In this document: one piece after another, positions 27,088-35,214 of the stretch
Layout: each line of letters opens with the position of its first letter
Position numbering within the stretch: the first letter of the stretch is position 1
NCBI RefSeq assembly: GCF_029846235.1
Contig: NZ_JARVWP010000001.1
Location: 310,001-374,000, forward strand
Origin: Bradyrhizobium sp. CER78
Lineage (GTDB): Bacteria; Pseudomonadota; Alphaproteobacteria; Rhizobiales; Xanthobacteraceae
Reading direction: 5' to 3'
DNA length: 64,000 nucleotides
The notes under the pieces: model-generated
The model's input: only the letters and a program-made list of their open reading frames with translations
The model's database searches: none
What the model was told of the DNA's origin: nothing
Made by a program: the position numbers and the translations under genes

Positions 27088-28144
27088 GGGATCGACGATT
27101 TTCGTCACCGGCGGCGCCGGCTTCATCGGCTCCGCCGTGGTCCGTCACCTGCTGCGCGACACCCACGCCCGCGTCGTCAACATCGACAAGCTGACCTATG
27201 CGGCGAACCTGGCCTCCCTGCCCGGCTCGAGCGAGAGCCTGAACTACACCTTCGAGAAGGCCTGCATCTGCGAGGGACCGGTGCTGCGCCGCCTGTTCGA
27301 GAAATATCAGCCCGATGCGGTGATGAATCTTGCCGCGGAAAGCCACGTCGACCGCTCGATCGACGGCCCCGGCGAATTCATCCAGACCAACATCGTCGGC
27401 ACCTTCACGATCCTGCAAGAGGCGCTGCGTCACTGGCGTACGCTCTCGCCCGAGAAGCGCGATCAGTTCCGCTTCCTGCATATCTCGACCGACGAGGTGT
27501 TCGGCTCGCTCGGCGACGAAGGGCTGTTCACCGAGACCACGGCCTATGCGCCGAACTCGCCCTATTCGGCCAGCAAGGCATCGTCAGATCATCTGGTGCG
27601 TGCCTGGCGCGAGACCTATGACCTGCCGACCCTGGTGACCAACTGCTCCAACAATTACGGTCCCTATCACTTCCCGGAGAAGCTGATCCCGCACATGATC
27701 ATCAAGGGGCTCGCCGGCGAGCCGCTGCCGGTCTATGGCGACGGCCAGAACGTCCGCGACTGGCTGTTCGTCGAGGATCACGCCAAGGCGCTGACCTTGG
27801 TGCTGGAGCGCGGCGAGATCGGCGAGACCTATAATGTCGGCGGCCGCAACGAGCGCACCAATCTCCACGTCGTGGAAAGCATCTGCGACCTGCTCGACGA
27901 GGTCGTGCCGGCTGCGGCAGGCCCGCGGCGCAAGCTGATCAACTTCGTCGCCGACCGTCCCGGCCACGACCGCCGCTATGCCATCGACGCCACCAAGCTC
28001 GAAACCGAGCTCGGCTGGCGTGCCGAGGAGAATTTCGAGACCGGCATCGCCAAGACAGTGCGCTGGTATGTCGACGAGCAACCCTGGTGGCGCGCGATCC
28101 TGGAGCGCGGCTACAAGGTGGAGCGCGTCGGCCTGAACCAGTAG
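27077..28144 (+). CDS. rfbB: dTDP-glucose 4,6-dehydratase
   Basis: Second enzyme of the pathway; 355 aa. It is an NAD-dependent SDR with [28 protein letters not shown], the catalytic Thr-Asp-Glu in [12 protein letters not shown] and [15 protein letters not shown] with the YxxxK pair. The ATG at 27077 lies within the last codons of rfbA and gives the canonical N-terminus. The open frame extends far upstream through rfbA in another frame and is not used. A REP-like element (28194-28232) follows. Confidence 0.95.
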   Translation: MRFKGSTIFVTGGAGFIGSAVVRHLLRDTHARVVNIDKLTYAANLASLPGSSESLNYTFEKACICEGPVLRRLFEKYQPDAVMNLAAESHVDRSIDGPGEFIQTNIVGTFTILQEALRHWRTLSPEKRDQFRFLHISTDEVFGSLGDEGLFTETTAYAPNSPYSASKASSDHLVRAWRETYDLPTLVTNCSNNYGPYHFPEKLIPHMIIKGLAGEPLPVYGDGQNVRDWLFVEDHAKALTLVLERGEIGETYNVGGRNERTNLHVVESICDLLDEVVPAAAGPRRKLINFVADRPGHDRRYAIDATKLETELGWRAEENFETGIAKTVRWYVDEQPWWRAILERGYKVERVGLNQ

Positions 28145-28193
28145 CTGCCGTCTCGCCAAGCCACCGGCGTGGACAGCCAGCAGGAAACCGAGA

Positions 28194-28232
28194 AGCGCGA
28201 TGATGATTCAACCGGATCACATCGCGACTTGG
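28194..28232. repeat. Degenerate GCGCGATG palindrome
   Basis: AAGCGCGATGATGATTCAAC...CACATCGCGACTT resembles the element at 12258-12298 (AAAGCGCGATGACGATTCAA). It lies between rfbB and the small methyltransferase-like gene. Confidence 0.5.
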
Positions 28233-28309
28233 CCAGCCGCGACCGCCTTCCGACGGTGGATTGGCAGCCATCCGACAGACAACAAATCGAGAAGCCACGG
28301 GGTCCCGCC

Positions 28310-28876
28310 ATGAAAATCGCAATGGACGGCCAGGAACTGACACTGTTCAAAAGCTTCGTGGATCTCTCGAAGCGTTACCTGGAATTCGGCTCGGGCGGGA
28401 GCACCTGGCTCGCCTGTCAAACCAAGAAGGAATGGGTCATCTCGATCGATTCCTCCCTGGAATGGCTCAACAATGTCGGCGACGCCACGCGCGATGCGAG
28501 CACCAAGCCGCTGCTGCTGCACGTCGATATCGGCAAGCTGCGCGAATGGGGTTATCCGATCGAGAAGGAGAAGGAGAGCTCCTGGCCGGAATATCACGAG
28601 CGTGTCTGGGATCGTCCGGAAAGCAAGACGGCCGACCTCTATTTCATCGACGGCCGGTTTCGCGTGGCGAGCTTCGTGCAGTGCGTACTGCACGGCGCAC
28701 CGGGAGCCTTCATCGCAATTCACGACTTCGAGAACCGCCCCCACTACCATTCGGTTCGGACGGTCGCACAGGAAATCGCGCGCGCCAACAACATGTCGAT
28801 CTTCCAGAGGCCTGCCAGGATCGACGTCGATGCCGCGCAAGCCCTGCTTGCGAAATACCGGCTGGAGCCGCTGTAG
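28310..28876 (+). CDS. SAM-methyltransferase-like protein, 188 aa
   Basis: A small Rossmann-like protein. Its glycine-rich strand (KRYLEFGSGGSTWLACQT), the VISIDSS acidic loop and the DLYFIDGRFR/AFIAIHDFENR strands resemble class I SAM-dependent methyltransferases of polysaccharide clusters. The catalytic assignment is tentative. I chose the ATG at 28310 after GGGG; an earlier in-frame ATG at 28169 would read through a palindromic repeat and gives a low-quality leader. It lies 165 bases after rfbB and may be cotranscribed with it. Confidence 0.7.
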   Translation: MKIAMDGQELTLFKSFVDLSKRYLEFGSGGSTWLACQTKKEWVISIDSSLEWLNNVGDATRDASTKPLLLHVDIGKLREWGYPIEKEKESSWPEYHERVWDRPESKTADLYFIDGRFRVASFVQCVLHGAPGAFIAIHDFENRPHYHSVRTVAQEIARANNMSIFQRPARIDVDAAQALLAKYRLEPL

Positions 28877-28951
28877 CCTGCAGCCGTAGCCAGAAGCTTC
28901 TGCCGTCGATCGCTGCTGCGGTCAAAGATCACGCAAGCTGCATGATTGACC

Positions 28952-28973
28952 GGGCGCGCCGCCTGGCGCGCCC
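28952..28973. terminator. Hairpin between convergent genes
   Basis: GGGCGCGCC-GCCT-GGCGCGCCC is a perfect 9-base stem between the 188-aa gene (plus) and the GT92-like gene (minus). There is no strong T-tract, so efficiency is uncertain. Confidence 0.6.
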
Positions 28974-29005
28974 TTCTGCGGCGACGAAATCGCTGTCGGC
29001 TGGAT

Positions 29006-30256
29006 CTAGCTTTGGACCAACTTCTTCAGCTCCGGAAGAAACCGCTGGATCGTGGCGTCTTCCACATCGTTGCGATCCCGCAATGTGAAGAACTCCATCG
29101 CGCGGATCTTCTCGGGATCTCCATCGGCGAGCGGCCGGCCGCGCTCGCGCTTCTTCAGCAATTGCTCGCGTGACTTCGTGTAGTAGTGATTGATCACGAG
29201 CTTGCTCCGCTTCGGAGCGGTCCAGCGGCCGTCGATCGGGAAAATCGGCGTGCCGTCTTCCGCGACGTAGCAGCCGAGAACGAGCGATTGATGCGGATGC
29301 AGGTAGGACACGATGGTGTCCGGCCGCACGATCGACTTCATGATGAAATGATCCGGGAAGTCGTCCGGGGCGCGGTGCGTGAAGGACTCGATGCACAGGC
29401 CGTCCGGCCTCGTGTCGTGACCGTTCGATCCGAAGTTCAACCAATGCACCGCGACCGCCGGCGCCGGGCCGAGTTCGGCCAGGACGTCCTTGATGTTGCC
29501 GGCCTGCGTCGGAAACAGATACTCGTCGGCATCAATGAAGGCGCACCATTCCGCACAATTGCGATAGGTGTCGATCGCATGCGAGAAGGCGCGCATCTGG
29601 CCGAATTCGCCCTCCACGAAATGATAGGTGATCATCTCGGGCCACGGGAAGGACTCGATCACGGCGCGCGTATTGTCGGTGCTGCCGTTGTCGTACAGGT
29701 AGAAGTGATCGACGCCGACCAGTCGGTGGAAGTGCAGCCATTCCAGGAGATCGTCGCCCTCATTCTTGATGGCGCACACCGCGGCGAGGCCGTGCTTCTT
29801 CCGATCGACCCCGACATAGAGCTTCTTCGCCTCCATCACGCGCAGGAGGCCGGCAAACTCGCGCCGCAGATTTTCACTTTGTGGAGCTGCTGCGAGCGCG
29901 GACAAATAGACATCCTGTGCTTCCTCACCAGCCCCCATGTTGAGATCCGCGATCGCAAGGCGATGCAACACCCGCGAGTCGGATGGCATCTGCTTGACGA
30001 GATCGAGAAGGATTCCACGCGCTCCGGCGAAATCACAGGCCTGCACAAGCGCTGCCGCCTTTGCAAACTGGAATTCCTTGTAATCGCCGAATTGCTGTTC
30101 CAACTGCTCGACCGACTGGATGAGCTCGTCGGGCTTCGGATTTGCGATCCGCCCGGAAAAGAAATCTCGAAGCCTTGTCTCGATCTCACTTGCTGGAAGC
30201 GTATCGAGATTCACGCCTGAGCTGAAACTAGACAATGCAGGAATTTCCATGTCCAA
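29006..30256 (-). CDS. Glycosyltransferase, GT92/GT2-like, with helical N-terminus
   Basis: 416 aa. Residues 1-150 are helical and TPR-like (LLDLVKQMPSDSRVLHRLAI, GEEAQDVYLSALAAAPQSEN). Residues 160-400 match the GT92/Glyco_tranf_2_4 pattern: VCAIKNEGDDLLEWLHFHRL, GVDHFYLYDNGSTDNT, the DxD metal site in FIDADEYLFP, HWLNFGSNGH and KLVINHYYTKS. It is a cytoplasmic sugar transferase of unknown specificity. The gene is single, transcribed away from the divergent secreted GH99-like gene. Confidence 0.85.
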   Translation of the reverse strand: MDMEIPALSSFSSGVNLDTLPASEIETRLRDFFSGRIANPKPDELIQSVEQLEQQFGDYKEFQFAKAAALVQACDFAGARGILLDLVKQMPSDSRVLHRLAIADLNMGAGEEAQDVYLSALAAAPQSENLRREFAGLLRVMEAKKLYVGVDRKKHGLAAVCAIKNEGDDLLEWLHFHRLVGVDHFYLYDNGSTDNTRAVIESFPWPEMITYHFVEGEFGQMRAFSHAIDTYRNCAEWCAFIDADEYLFPTQAGNIKDVLAELGPAPAVAVHWLNFGSNGHDTRPDGLCIESFTHRAPDDFPDHFIMKSIVRPDTIVSYLHPHQSLVLGCYVAEDGTPIFPIDGRWTAPKRSKLVINHYYTKSREQLLKKRERGRPLADGDPEKIRAMEFFTLRDRNDVEDATIQRFLPELKKLVQS

Positions 30257-30464
30257 CCTGAGCCGCTCCCCACGAGATCAACAAGCAATTACCATTGGTT
30301 CGCACCACGAATTCCGTATTAGCGCACTTATCCTACAAGAATAAGGCTATAACACGTAGCGCTCACATTTAACTGTTGTAAGGTTATTTCGATGAAAATC
30401 AATACAATGGAGTACAGGGCTCGCTGTCATTTGCACGAAACCGTCGCACAGGACGAGAACGACC

Positions 30465-30478
30465 GGAGATCGCCAATG
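30465..30478 (+). promoter_or_regulatory. RBS deciding the start of the secreted GH99-like gene
   Basis: GGAG (30465-30468) lies seven bases before ATG (30476). The alternative ATG at 30392 would put 28 extra residues ahead of the twin-arginine signal and has no comparable ribosome site. Confidence 0.65.
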
Positions 30479-31672
30479 GACAATGGGAACGAAGCAATCC
30501 GCAAGCCGTTTGCCCTTACGAGACGGATGTTTTTGACATCGTTATCCGCAAGCCTGCTGCCCGGCTCGCTCAGCGTCCTGGGTTCCAGTCACCCTGCTGC
30601 GGCCGCGGCAGCTTCACGGCCTCTCGTCGGCGCCATCCGATGGGACGCATGGTATTCGCCGGGCTCGCAGCCGACGGAAGCCATGAAGCAATCGCTCGGT
30701 CCGCAGAAATATCGTTGGCGGGCTCCCTTCTTCGGCGCCCAGATCAACCGCGATCCAAACGCGCTTGATTTTTCGAGCTCGGTCGAGGCCGAGATCGACA
30801 AGGAAATCGACCAAGCCATCTTTGCCGGACTGGACTATTGGGCATTCGCCGGCTACGGGGCCAACCACCCGATGTCGAAAGCGCTGTACGCATTCAGAAC
30901 CCGTCCGAAGGCGGCCCAGCTGAAGTACTGCATGTTCACCGAGCTCGGTCGATGGGGATCGGCAGCGAAGCTGTCGCCGCTCCCCCACGAGCACATCGGC
31001 CTGATGGCGGACAAGAATTATCTGAGGGTGGAAGGCGATCGGCCGCTCTACTTCCTCGGCTTCATCAAGGGCGCCGACGTGCAGCGAAGCTGGGGAGGTG
31101 TGCAAGGTCTTCGCACCCAACTGAGCAAGTTCAAATCCGATGCGACCGCAACCGGCGTCGCGGAGCCGTACATCGTGCTGGCGGGCGATACGAAATTCCT
31201 GAGCCAGGAGGCCGCCAATCTGGGCGCCGATGCGGTCGGGTCGTATGCGATTACAACCGGCAACGGCCGCGGGAGCTTTGCAGATCTCGCGAAGTATGCC
31301 GAGAAAGGCTGGAATGCCTTGGCCGCCAGCCGGGTCCCTGTCGTGCCCACGGTGATGACAGGATGGGACAGGCGCCCTCGCATCGAGCATCCCGTGCCCT
31401 GGGAAACGTCGCAGCGTCCCGGCGACGGCATCACCAATTTCTACACGGCTCCGACGAAGCAGGAACTGGCGAGCCACCTCGCGCAATCGATCCGCTGGGT
31501 GAACAGCCAAGCACCTGATCGCCGCGCGCCCGCGGTGCTGATCTACGCCTGGAATGAGAATGACGAGGGTGGCTGGCTGGTGCCGACGCTGCCATGTCAA
31601 ACGGAGCGCCTTGAAGCGCTACGCGAGGTTCTCAAGACGACGACACGCGCGGCGACGAAGAACCTTTGCTAG
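30476..31672 (+). CDS. Secreted GH99/WbsX-like protein with Tat-type signal
   Basis: 398 aa. The N-terminus has a twin-arginine-like signal (LTRRMFLTSLSAS then a hydrophobic stretch ending SHPAAAAAA), so it is probably exported folded. The mature part reads like a GH99-like barrel: GAIRWDAWYSPGSQ, GLDYWAFAGYG, PLYFLGF, and WNENDEGGWLVPT near the C-terminus, which mirrors WNEWAEGAHLEPD of the WbsX-type protein at 32678. The likely role is hydrolysis or trimming of the exported polysaccharide, by family analogy only. A strong hairpin follows at 31691. Confidence 0.7.
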   Translation: MDNGNEAIRKPFALTRRMFLTSLSASLLPGSLSVLGSSHPAAAAAASRPLVGAIRWDAWYSPGSQPTEAMKQSLGPQKYRWRAPFFGAQINRDPNALDFSSSVEAEIDKEIDQAIFAGLDYWAFAGYGANHPMSKALYAFRTRPKAAQLKYCMFTELGRWGSAAKLSPLPHEHIGLMADKNYLRVEGDRPLYFLGFIKGADVQRSWGGVQGLRTQLSKFKSDATATGVAEPYIVLAGDTKFLSQEAANLGADAVGSYAITTGNGRGSFADLAKYAEKGWNALAASRVPVVPTVMTGWDRRPRIEHPVPWETSQRPGDGITNFYTAPTKQELASHLAQSIRWVNSQAPDRRAPAVLIYAWNENDEGGWLVPTLPCQTERLEALREVLKTTTRAATKNLC

Positions 31673-31690
31673 GCCGATTCAAGTAAGGTG

Positions 31691-31717
31691 CGGCGCGGCT
31701 TGCCTAAAGCCGCGCCG
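31691..31717. terminator. Bidirectional hairpin terminator
   Basis: CGGCGCGGCTT (31691-31701) pairs perfectly with AAGCCGCGCCG (31707-31717), loop GCCTA. It lies between convergent genes ending at 31672 and 31743. Confidence 0.75.
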
Positions 31718-31742
31718 AACTCAAGATCGGCTCGACTCCCGA

Positions 31743-32666
31743 TCAGCGCCAGCGAAGCGGCCTGGTCCGGTCGTTCGATTCCACCGTCCGGTGTTCGAGA
31801 TGATAGGGCGCGTAGATCTGCTTCACCCAATAATTGAAGTTCGGGTGCAGCTTCACGAAGTCGTAGAATGAATCGCCGAAATTGGACGGGCTGAGGCAGG
31901 TCTTGTTCTGAGGCCGCGACGAGATGGCATTCAGGCAATACGACACCATGCAAGCCTTGGTCTCGCTCTCCGCCACCTTGCTCAGAGTTCGGAAGCTGTT
32001 GGTGGAGTGCAGCCGGTACAGATAGCGGTCGGCCTCCAGGTAAGTCGGCTCGACCTTGGTGACGGCGCGCAAGGCGAATTCCCAGTCGTGGCAGTATTTC
32101 AGGTCGGCAAGCCAGCCCACCTGCCGCAGCAGTTCGCGGCTGAACACGAAGTTTCCGGTCGACGCGGCAATCTGCGAATCCAGGAATGTCCATGACAACG
32201 GCGCGCCTGCAATCTGGGCTCGGTCGATCGCATAACGCAGGCGCGTCGGAAACTGGTAGTTGCTGATCGACTTGCCATGTTCGTCGATCGGCTCGACGGC
32301 CGAGAAGCCGAAGAACAGCCGCTCGTCGCCATGCTTGTCCGCGAACAGCTGGACCCGCTCCCTGGAAAAGGCATCGTCCGAATTCAGGAGGAAGATCGTG
32401 TCGCCTTTCGTCAGCGACAACGCCCTGTTCCAGGTGTAGTGGGCGCCAAGATTCTGGGGGTTCTTGAGCAGCTTGCAGGACACGAAGCGCTTTCCGAACG
32501 ACCGCCTCTTGATGACCCGCTGCGCGACTTCAAAACTCCTGTCCGGCGAATTGTCGTCGACGATGACGAGCTCGATGTCGGCAAACGTCTGCTGATAGAC
32601 GGTCTCGAGGCATTCCTCGAGATACTGCTCGTGCTTGTAGCACGCGATGACCACACTTGCGAGCAT
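31743..32666 (-). CDS. Glycosyltransferase family 2
   Basis: 307 aa. It has a classic GT2 N-terminal half: ASVVIACYKHEQYLEECLET, IELVIVDDNSPDRSF, the DxD-like LLNSDDAFSRERV, and a WEFALRAVTKVEP region in the acceptor half. The ATG at 32666 has GAGG nine bases upstream. A TTG at 32681 would overlap the upstream stop and is less likely. It follows the 735-aa WbsX-type gene by 11 bases, so the two form an operon. Confidence 0.9.
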   Translation of the reverse strand: MLASVVIACYKHEQYLEECLETVYQQTFADIELVIVDDNSPDRSFEVAQRVIKRRSFGKRFVSCKLLKNPQNLGAHYTWNRALSLTKGDTIFLLNSDDAFSRERVQLFADKHGDERLFFGFSAVEPIDEHGKSISNYQFPTRLRYAIDRAQIAGAPLSWTFLDSQIAASTGNFVFSRELLRQVGWLADLKYCHDWEFALRAVTKVEPTYLEADRYLYRLHSTNSFRTLSKVAESETKACMVSYCLNAISSRPQNKTCLSPSNFGDSFYDFVKLHPNFNYWVKQIYAPYHLEHRTVESNDRTRPLRWR

Positions 32667-32677
32667 CGGCGGCGACC

Positions 32678-34885
32678 TCAACGTCTCACGATGATCGAAT
32701 GGCGCGACCTCACCAGCGCACTGGCGCCGTCGCCGACCTCCAGGACCGCGAGTTGGTATTCACCATCCGGCAAGTCTCGAATCGAGAACGACAGCTGGAA
32801 GCCGAAATAGCAATCCTTGCTTTCGGCCTTCATGTATTCCTTCACGTCGACGCGCTCGTGCCAATCGACGATCAGGCAATAGCCGCCGTTGATTGCCCCT
32901 TCCGCGGCAAGCCCCGACAAGACCAGGAATCCCGTTCGCTGCCTGCTTGCTTCGAAGGCGCTGCCCGCGCAAATCCATCCCCGCACCAAGATCTCAAAGC
33001 GCGGATCAACGATCACCCGTTCGCCGGTCTGGGAATTGATGTTCTCGATGACCAGCAACGAACCTGCCGGATCGTCGGACGCGCCGTCCGCCTCAACCGG
33101 AGTACCGCTCCTCAAGCGCTGCACCCCCGAATGAGTGAGACCCGACCGGTGCAGATTTGCGAGCACTTCGACATGCGTCGAGGCTTCCTTCACCGCCCAT
33201 TCAAGCTCCTGCCTGCTCAGGCAATCCAGCAGATCCGGACTATTCCTGATCTGCGCCGAAATAGGCTCAGCCGATGCAACCCTCCGCACAACCTCGAGGA
33301 AGGCGCGGCCATGACGCGAATCCGGCTCGAGATGAGCCCCTTCGGCCCATTCGTTCCAGGAATTGATAAACACCAGTGACTCGGAGAAGCTGTTGCCCTT
33401 GGCCCGCAGGGTGGCGTCGCGAAGCCAGACCTCGAACGCTTCCGGGCTGGACCTCGTGAAGACGTGACCGCGCGGTCCCTTACGCGGCGTATTGTCCCAA
33501 CGCGGCATCACAGCAGGGAAGAACGGGAAGTCGTAGGTCTTGCCGATCGACGATCGCATGGCGTCGACATAATCGTACACCTTCCCGGCGAAGGTCGCCG
33601 GAGCATCGACTTCGGTCGGCGGCACTTCCCGCGTCGTGACCGTGTGCGGCGGAAACTCGATGGCCGCATCACAATTGACGTCGCGCGGATCGAACTCGCC
33701 GAAGGTCATCGCATTGCAGATGAGAATCTCGCCAATGCCGAGCTCCCGGGCTCGCTCGCGCCAGATCTCGAACAGACGCTGCTTGTCCGGCAACAATGAC
33801 GGCCGGTAGATGACGATGACCTTTCGACCATCCACCGTGATGTAGCGCTCGTCGAGCAGCAGGTCGGCCATGTCGTCGATAAAGCGGACATCGTCGTCCA
33901 GCGAGTGATTTTGTCCGAGCAGCAGCTCGGCATCCGAGCCGTCCCACCGGCGCGACCAGTTCTCGTTGGCCCAGCAGATGCAGAAAGGTAGGTTCGGCTC
34001 GCCGTCCTCGAGCAAGAGCTGAAGCGGCTTTTCCAGCAACCTGCGACCCTGGAACCAATACACGTAGTAGCAGAATCCATCGATGCCGTACTTGCGCGCG
34101 AGGTCGCCCTGCTGGCGGCGCGTCTCCGGCAGCCGGACATCGTAGAATCCAAGATCGGCCGGCAGCCACGGTGATTCATGAGACGGAAACTGGGCGCGCA
34201 TGCGCGCGACATTGGTCCACTCGGTGAACCCCGGTCCCCACCACCTGTCATTTTCTTCAAACGAATGGAATTGCGGCAGGTAGAAACAAATATAGCGCAC
34301 CTCCTTGGTGGAGGCGTTCGCCGGTCCCGCAACGCTTCGGTTATCGACGCCGGGAAACAGCAGATCGTCGTAGTCTTCGAGCGAGAAGCCGAGCGCAACG
34401 ACCACTTCGCTCGGCGCGAAGTTCTCGAACAGCGGGATCTCGTAATATTCCCCGTCGCTCAGGCTGATGCGCAGATAGATCTGCGCATGCTTGGGCTCCA
34501 CCAGCGTGTTTCTCAGGGCACGCGCCAGACGGCGGCGTACGCCCGGCGTCGACAGATCGATCCGAAATCCGGGACGCCCGATCACGCTGCGCGGACCGAT
34601 GCGGGCCGGCATGGATCGACCGGTGCGTCCCTCTTCGACACAGTGGGAGCCGACGAAGAGCGCTATCGAAACCGTTGCCGCGGGCGACTGGGCATCGACG
34701 ATCCAGCCCGAGATTCCCCGCCCCGAATATTCGAGGATCGCGCCGCGCAACCGTGATCCTGACTGGAGATCGCTGATATCGGGATCCAGGAACAGGCTCT
34801 GCGGATGGTCGTCCTGCTGAACCGGACTGGCAACGGGCAACATATCCTTCGTATCCCTGACGCTCCGTTCGACCATCTTGTTCAT
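32678..34885 (-). CDS. WbsX-type protein (GH99-like domain) with N- and C-terminal additions
   Basis: 735 aa from the ATG at 34885; a GTG at 34891 with AGGAG five bases upstream is equally possible. Residues 45-190 are a beta-rich accessory domain. The WbsX/glyco_hydro_99-like domain spans about 200-560: YICFYLPQFHSFEENDRWWG, GFTEWTNVARM, GIDGFCYYVYWFQGRR, CWANENWSRRWDG, VFINSWNEWAEGAHLEPDS. The last 130 residues form another beta-rich domain. No signal peptide is visible, so it is probably cytoplasmic. WbsX-like proteins occur in O-antigen and capsule loci, but their reaction is not settled. Confidence 0.85.
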   Translation of the reverse strand: MNKMVERSVRDTKDMLPVASPVQQDDHPQSLFLDPDISDLQSGSRLRGAILEYSGRGISGWIVDAQSPAATVSIALFVGSHCVEEGRTGRSMPARIGPRSVIGRPGFRIDLSTPGVRRRLARALRNTLVEPKHAQIYLRISLSDGEYYEIPLFENFAPSEVVVALGFSLEDYDDLLFPGVDNRSVAGPANASTKEVRYICFYLPQFHSFEENDRWWGPGFTEWTNVARMRAQFPSHESPWLPADLGFYDVRLPETRRQQGDLARKYGIDGFCYYVYWFQGRRLLEKPLQLLLEDGEPNLPFCICWANENWSRRWDGSDAELLLGQNHSLDDDVRFIDDMADLLLDERYITVDGRKVIVIYRPSLLPDKQRLFEIWRERARELGIGEILICNAMTFGEFDPRDVNCDAAIEFPPHTVTTREVPPTEVDAPATFAGKVYDYVDAMRSSIGKTYDFPFFPAVMPRWDNTPRKGPRGHVFTRSSPEAFEVWLRDATLRAKGNSFSESLVFINSWNEWAEGAHLEPDSRHGRAFLEVVRRVASAEPISAQIRNSPDLLDCLSRQELEWAVKEASTHVEVLANLHRSGLTHSGVQRLRSGTPVEADGASDDPAGSLLVIENINSQTGERVIVDPRFEILVRGWICAGSAFEASRQRTGFLVLSGLAAEGAINGGYCLIVDWHERVDVKEYMKAESKDCYFGFQLSFSIRDLPDGEYQLAVLEVGDGASALVRSRHSIIVRR

Positions 34886-35214
34886 TGCCACTCGATCTCC
34901 TGCCAACGTTTAACGCCGGCTCCAGTTTCTTTCCCGGTCACGCGGACGTTCGATGCCGACATCACGCCGCCTGACACGCCTCTGATCATGACCTCTTGGT
35001 TCTTATCGATCATCTTCACACAACCAGAGGTGCAATGAGCATTTATTCCGCGAACCCACATTAACGCAATCTCTCTATCGTCGATATGAAAGCCATTGTT
35101 AGTTCTGCCTAGATTGTCACGCAGAGGTGCGCGCTTCCGTGCCTTCGCGCCCAAAAACAAAGCCGTTCACCGTCTCTGCCATTGCGTGCGACGAGATGTC
35201 CGCCTCCAACAATC
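34886..35214. other. Intergenic region upstream of the WbsX-type operon
   Basis: 329 bases; no gene supported. It must hold the promoter of the minus-strand WbsX-GT2 operon and the 3' end of the Sel1 transcript. The sequence is AT-richer near 34980-35110. I see no clear terminator. Confidence 0.4.
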
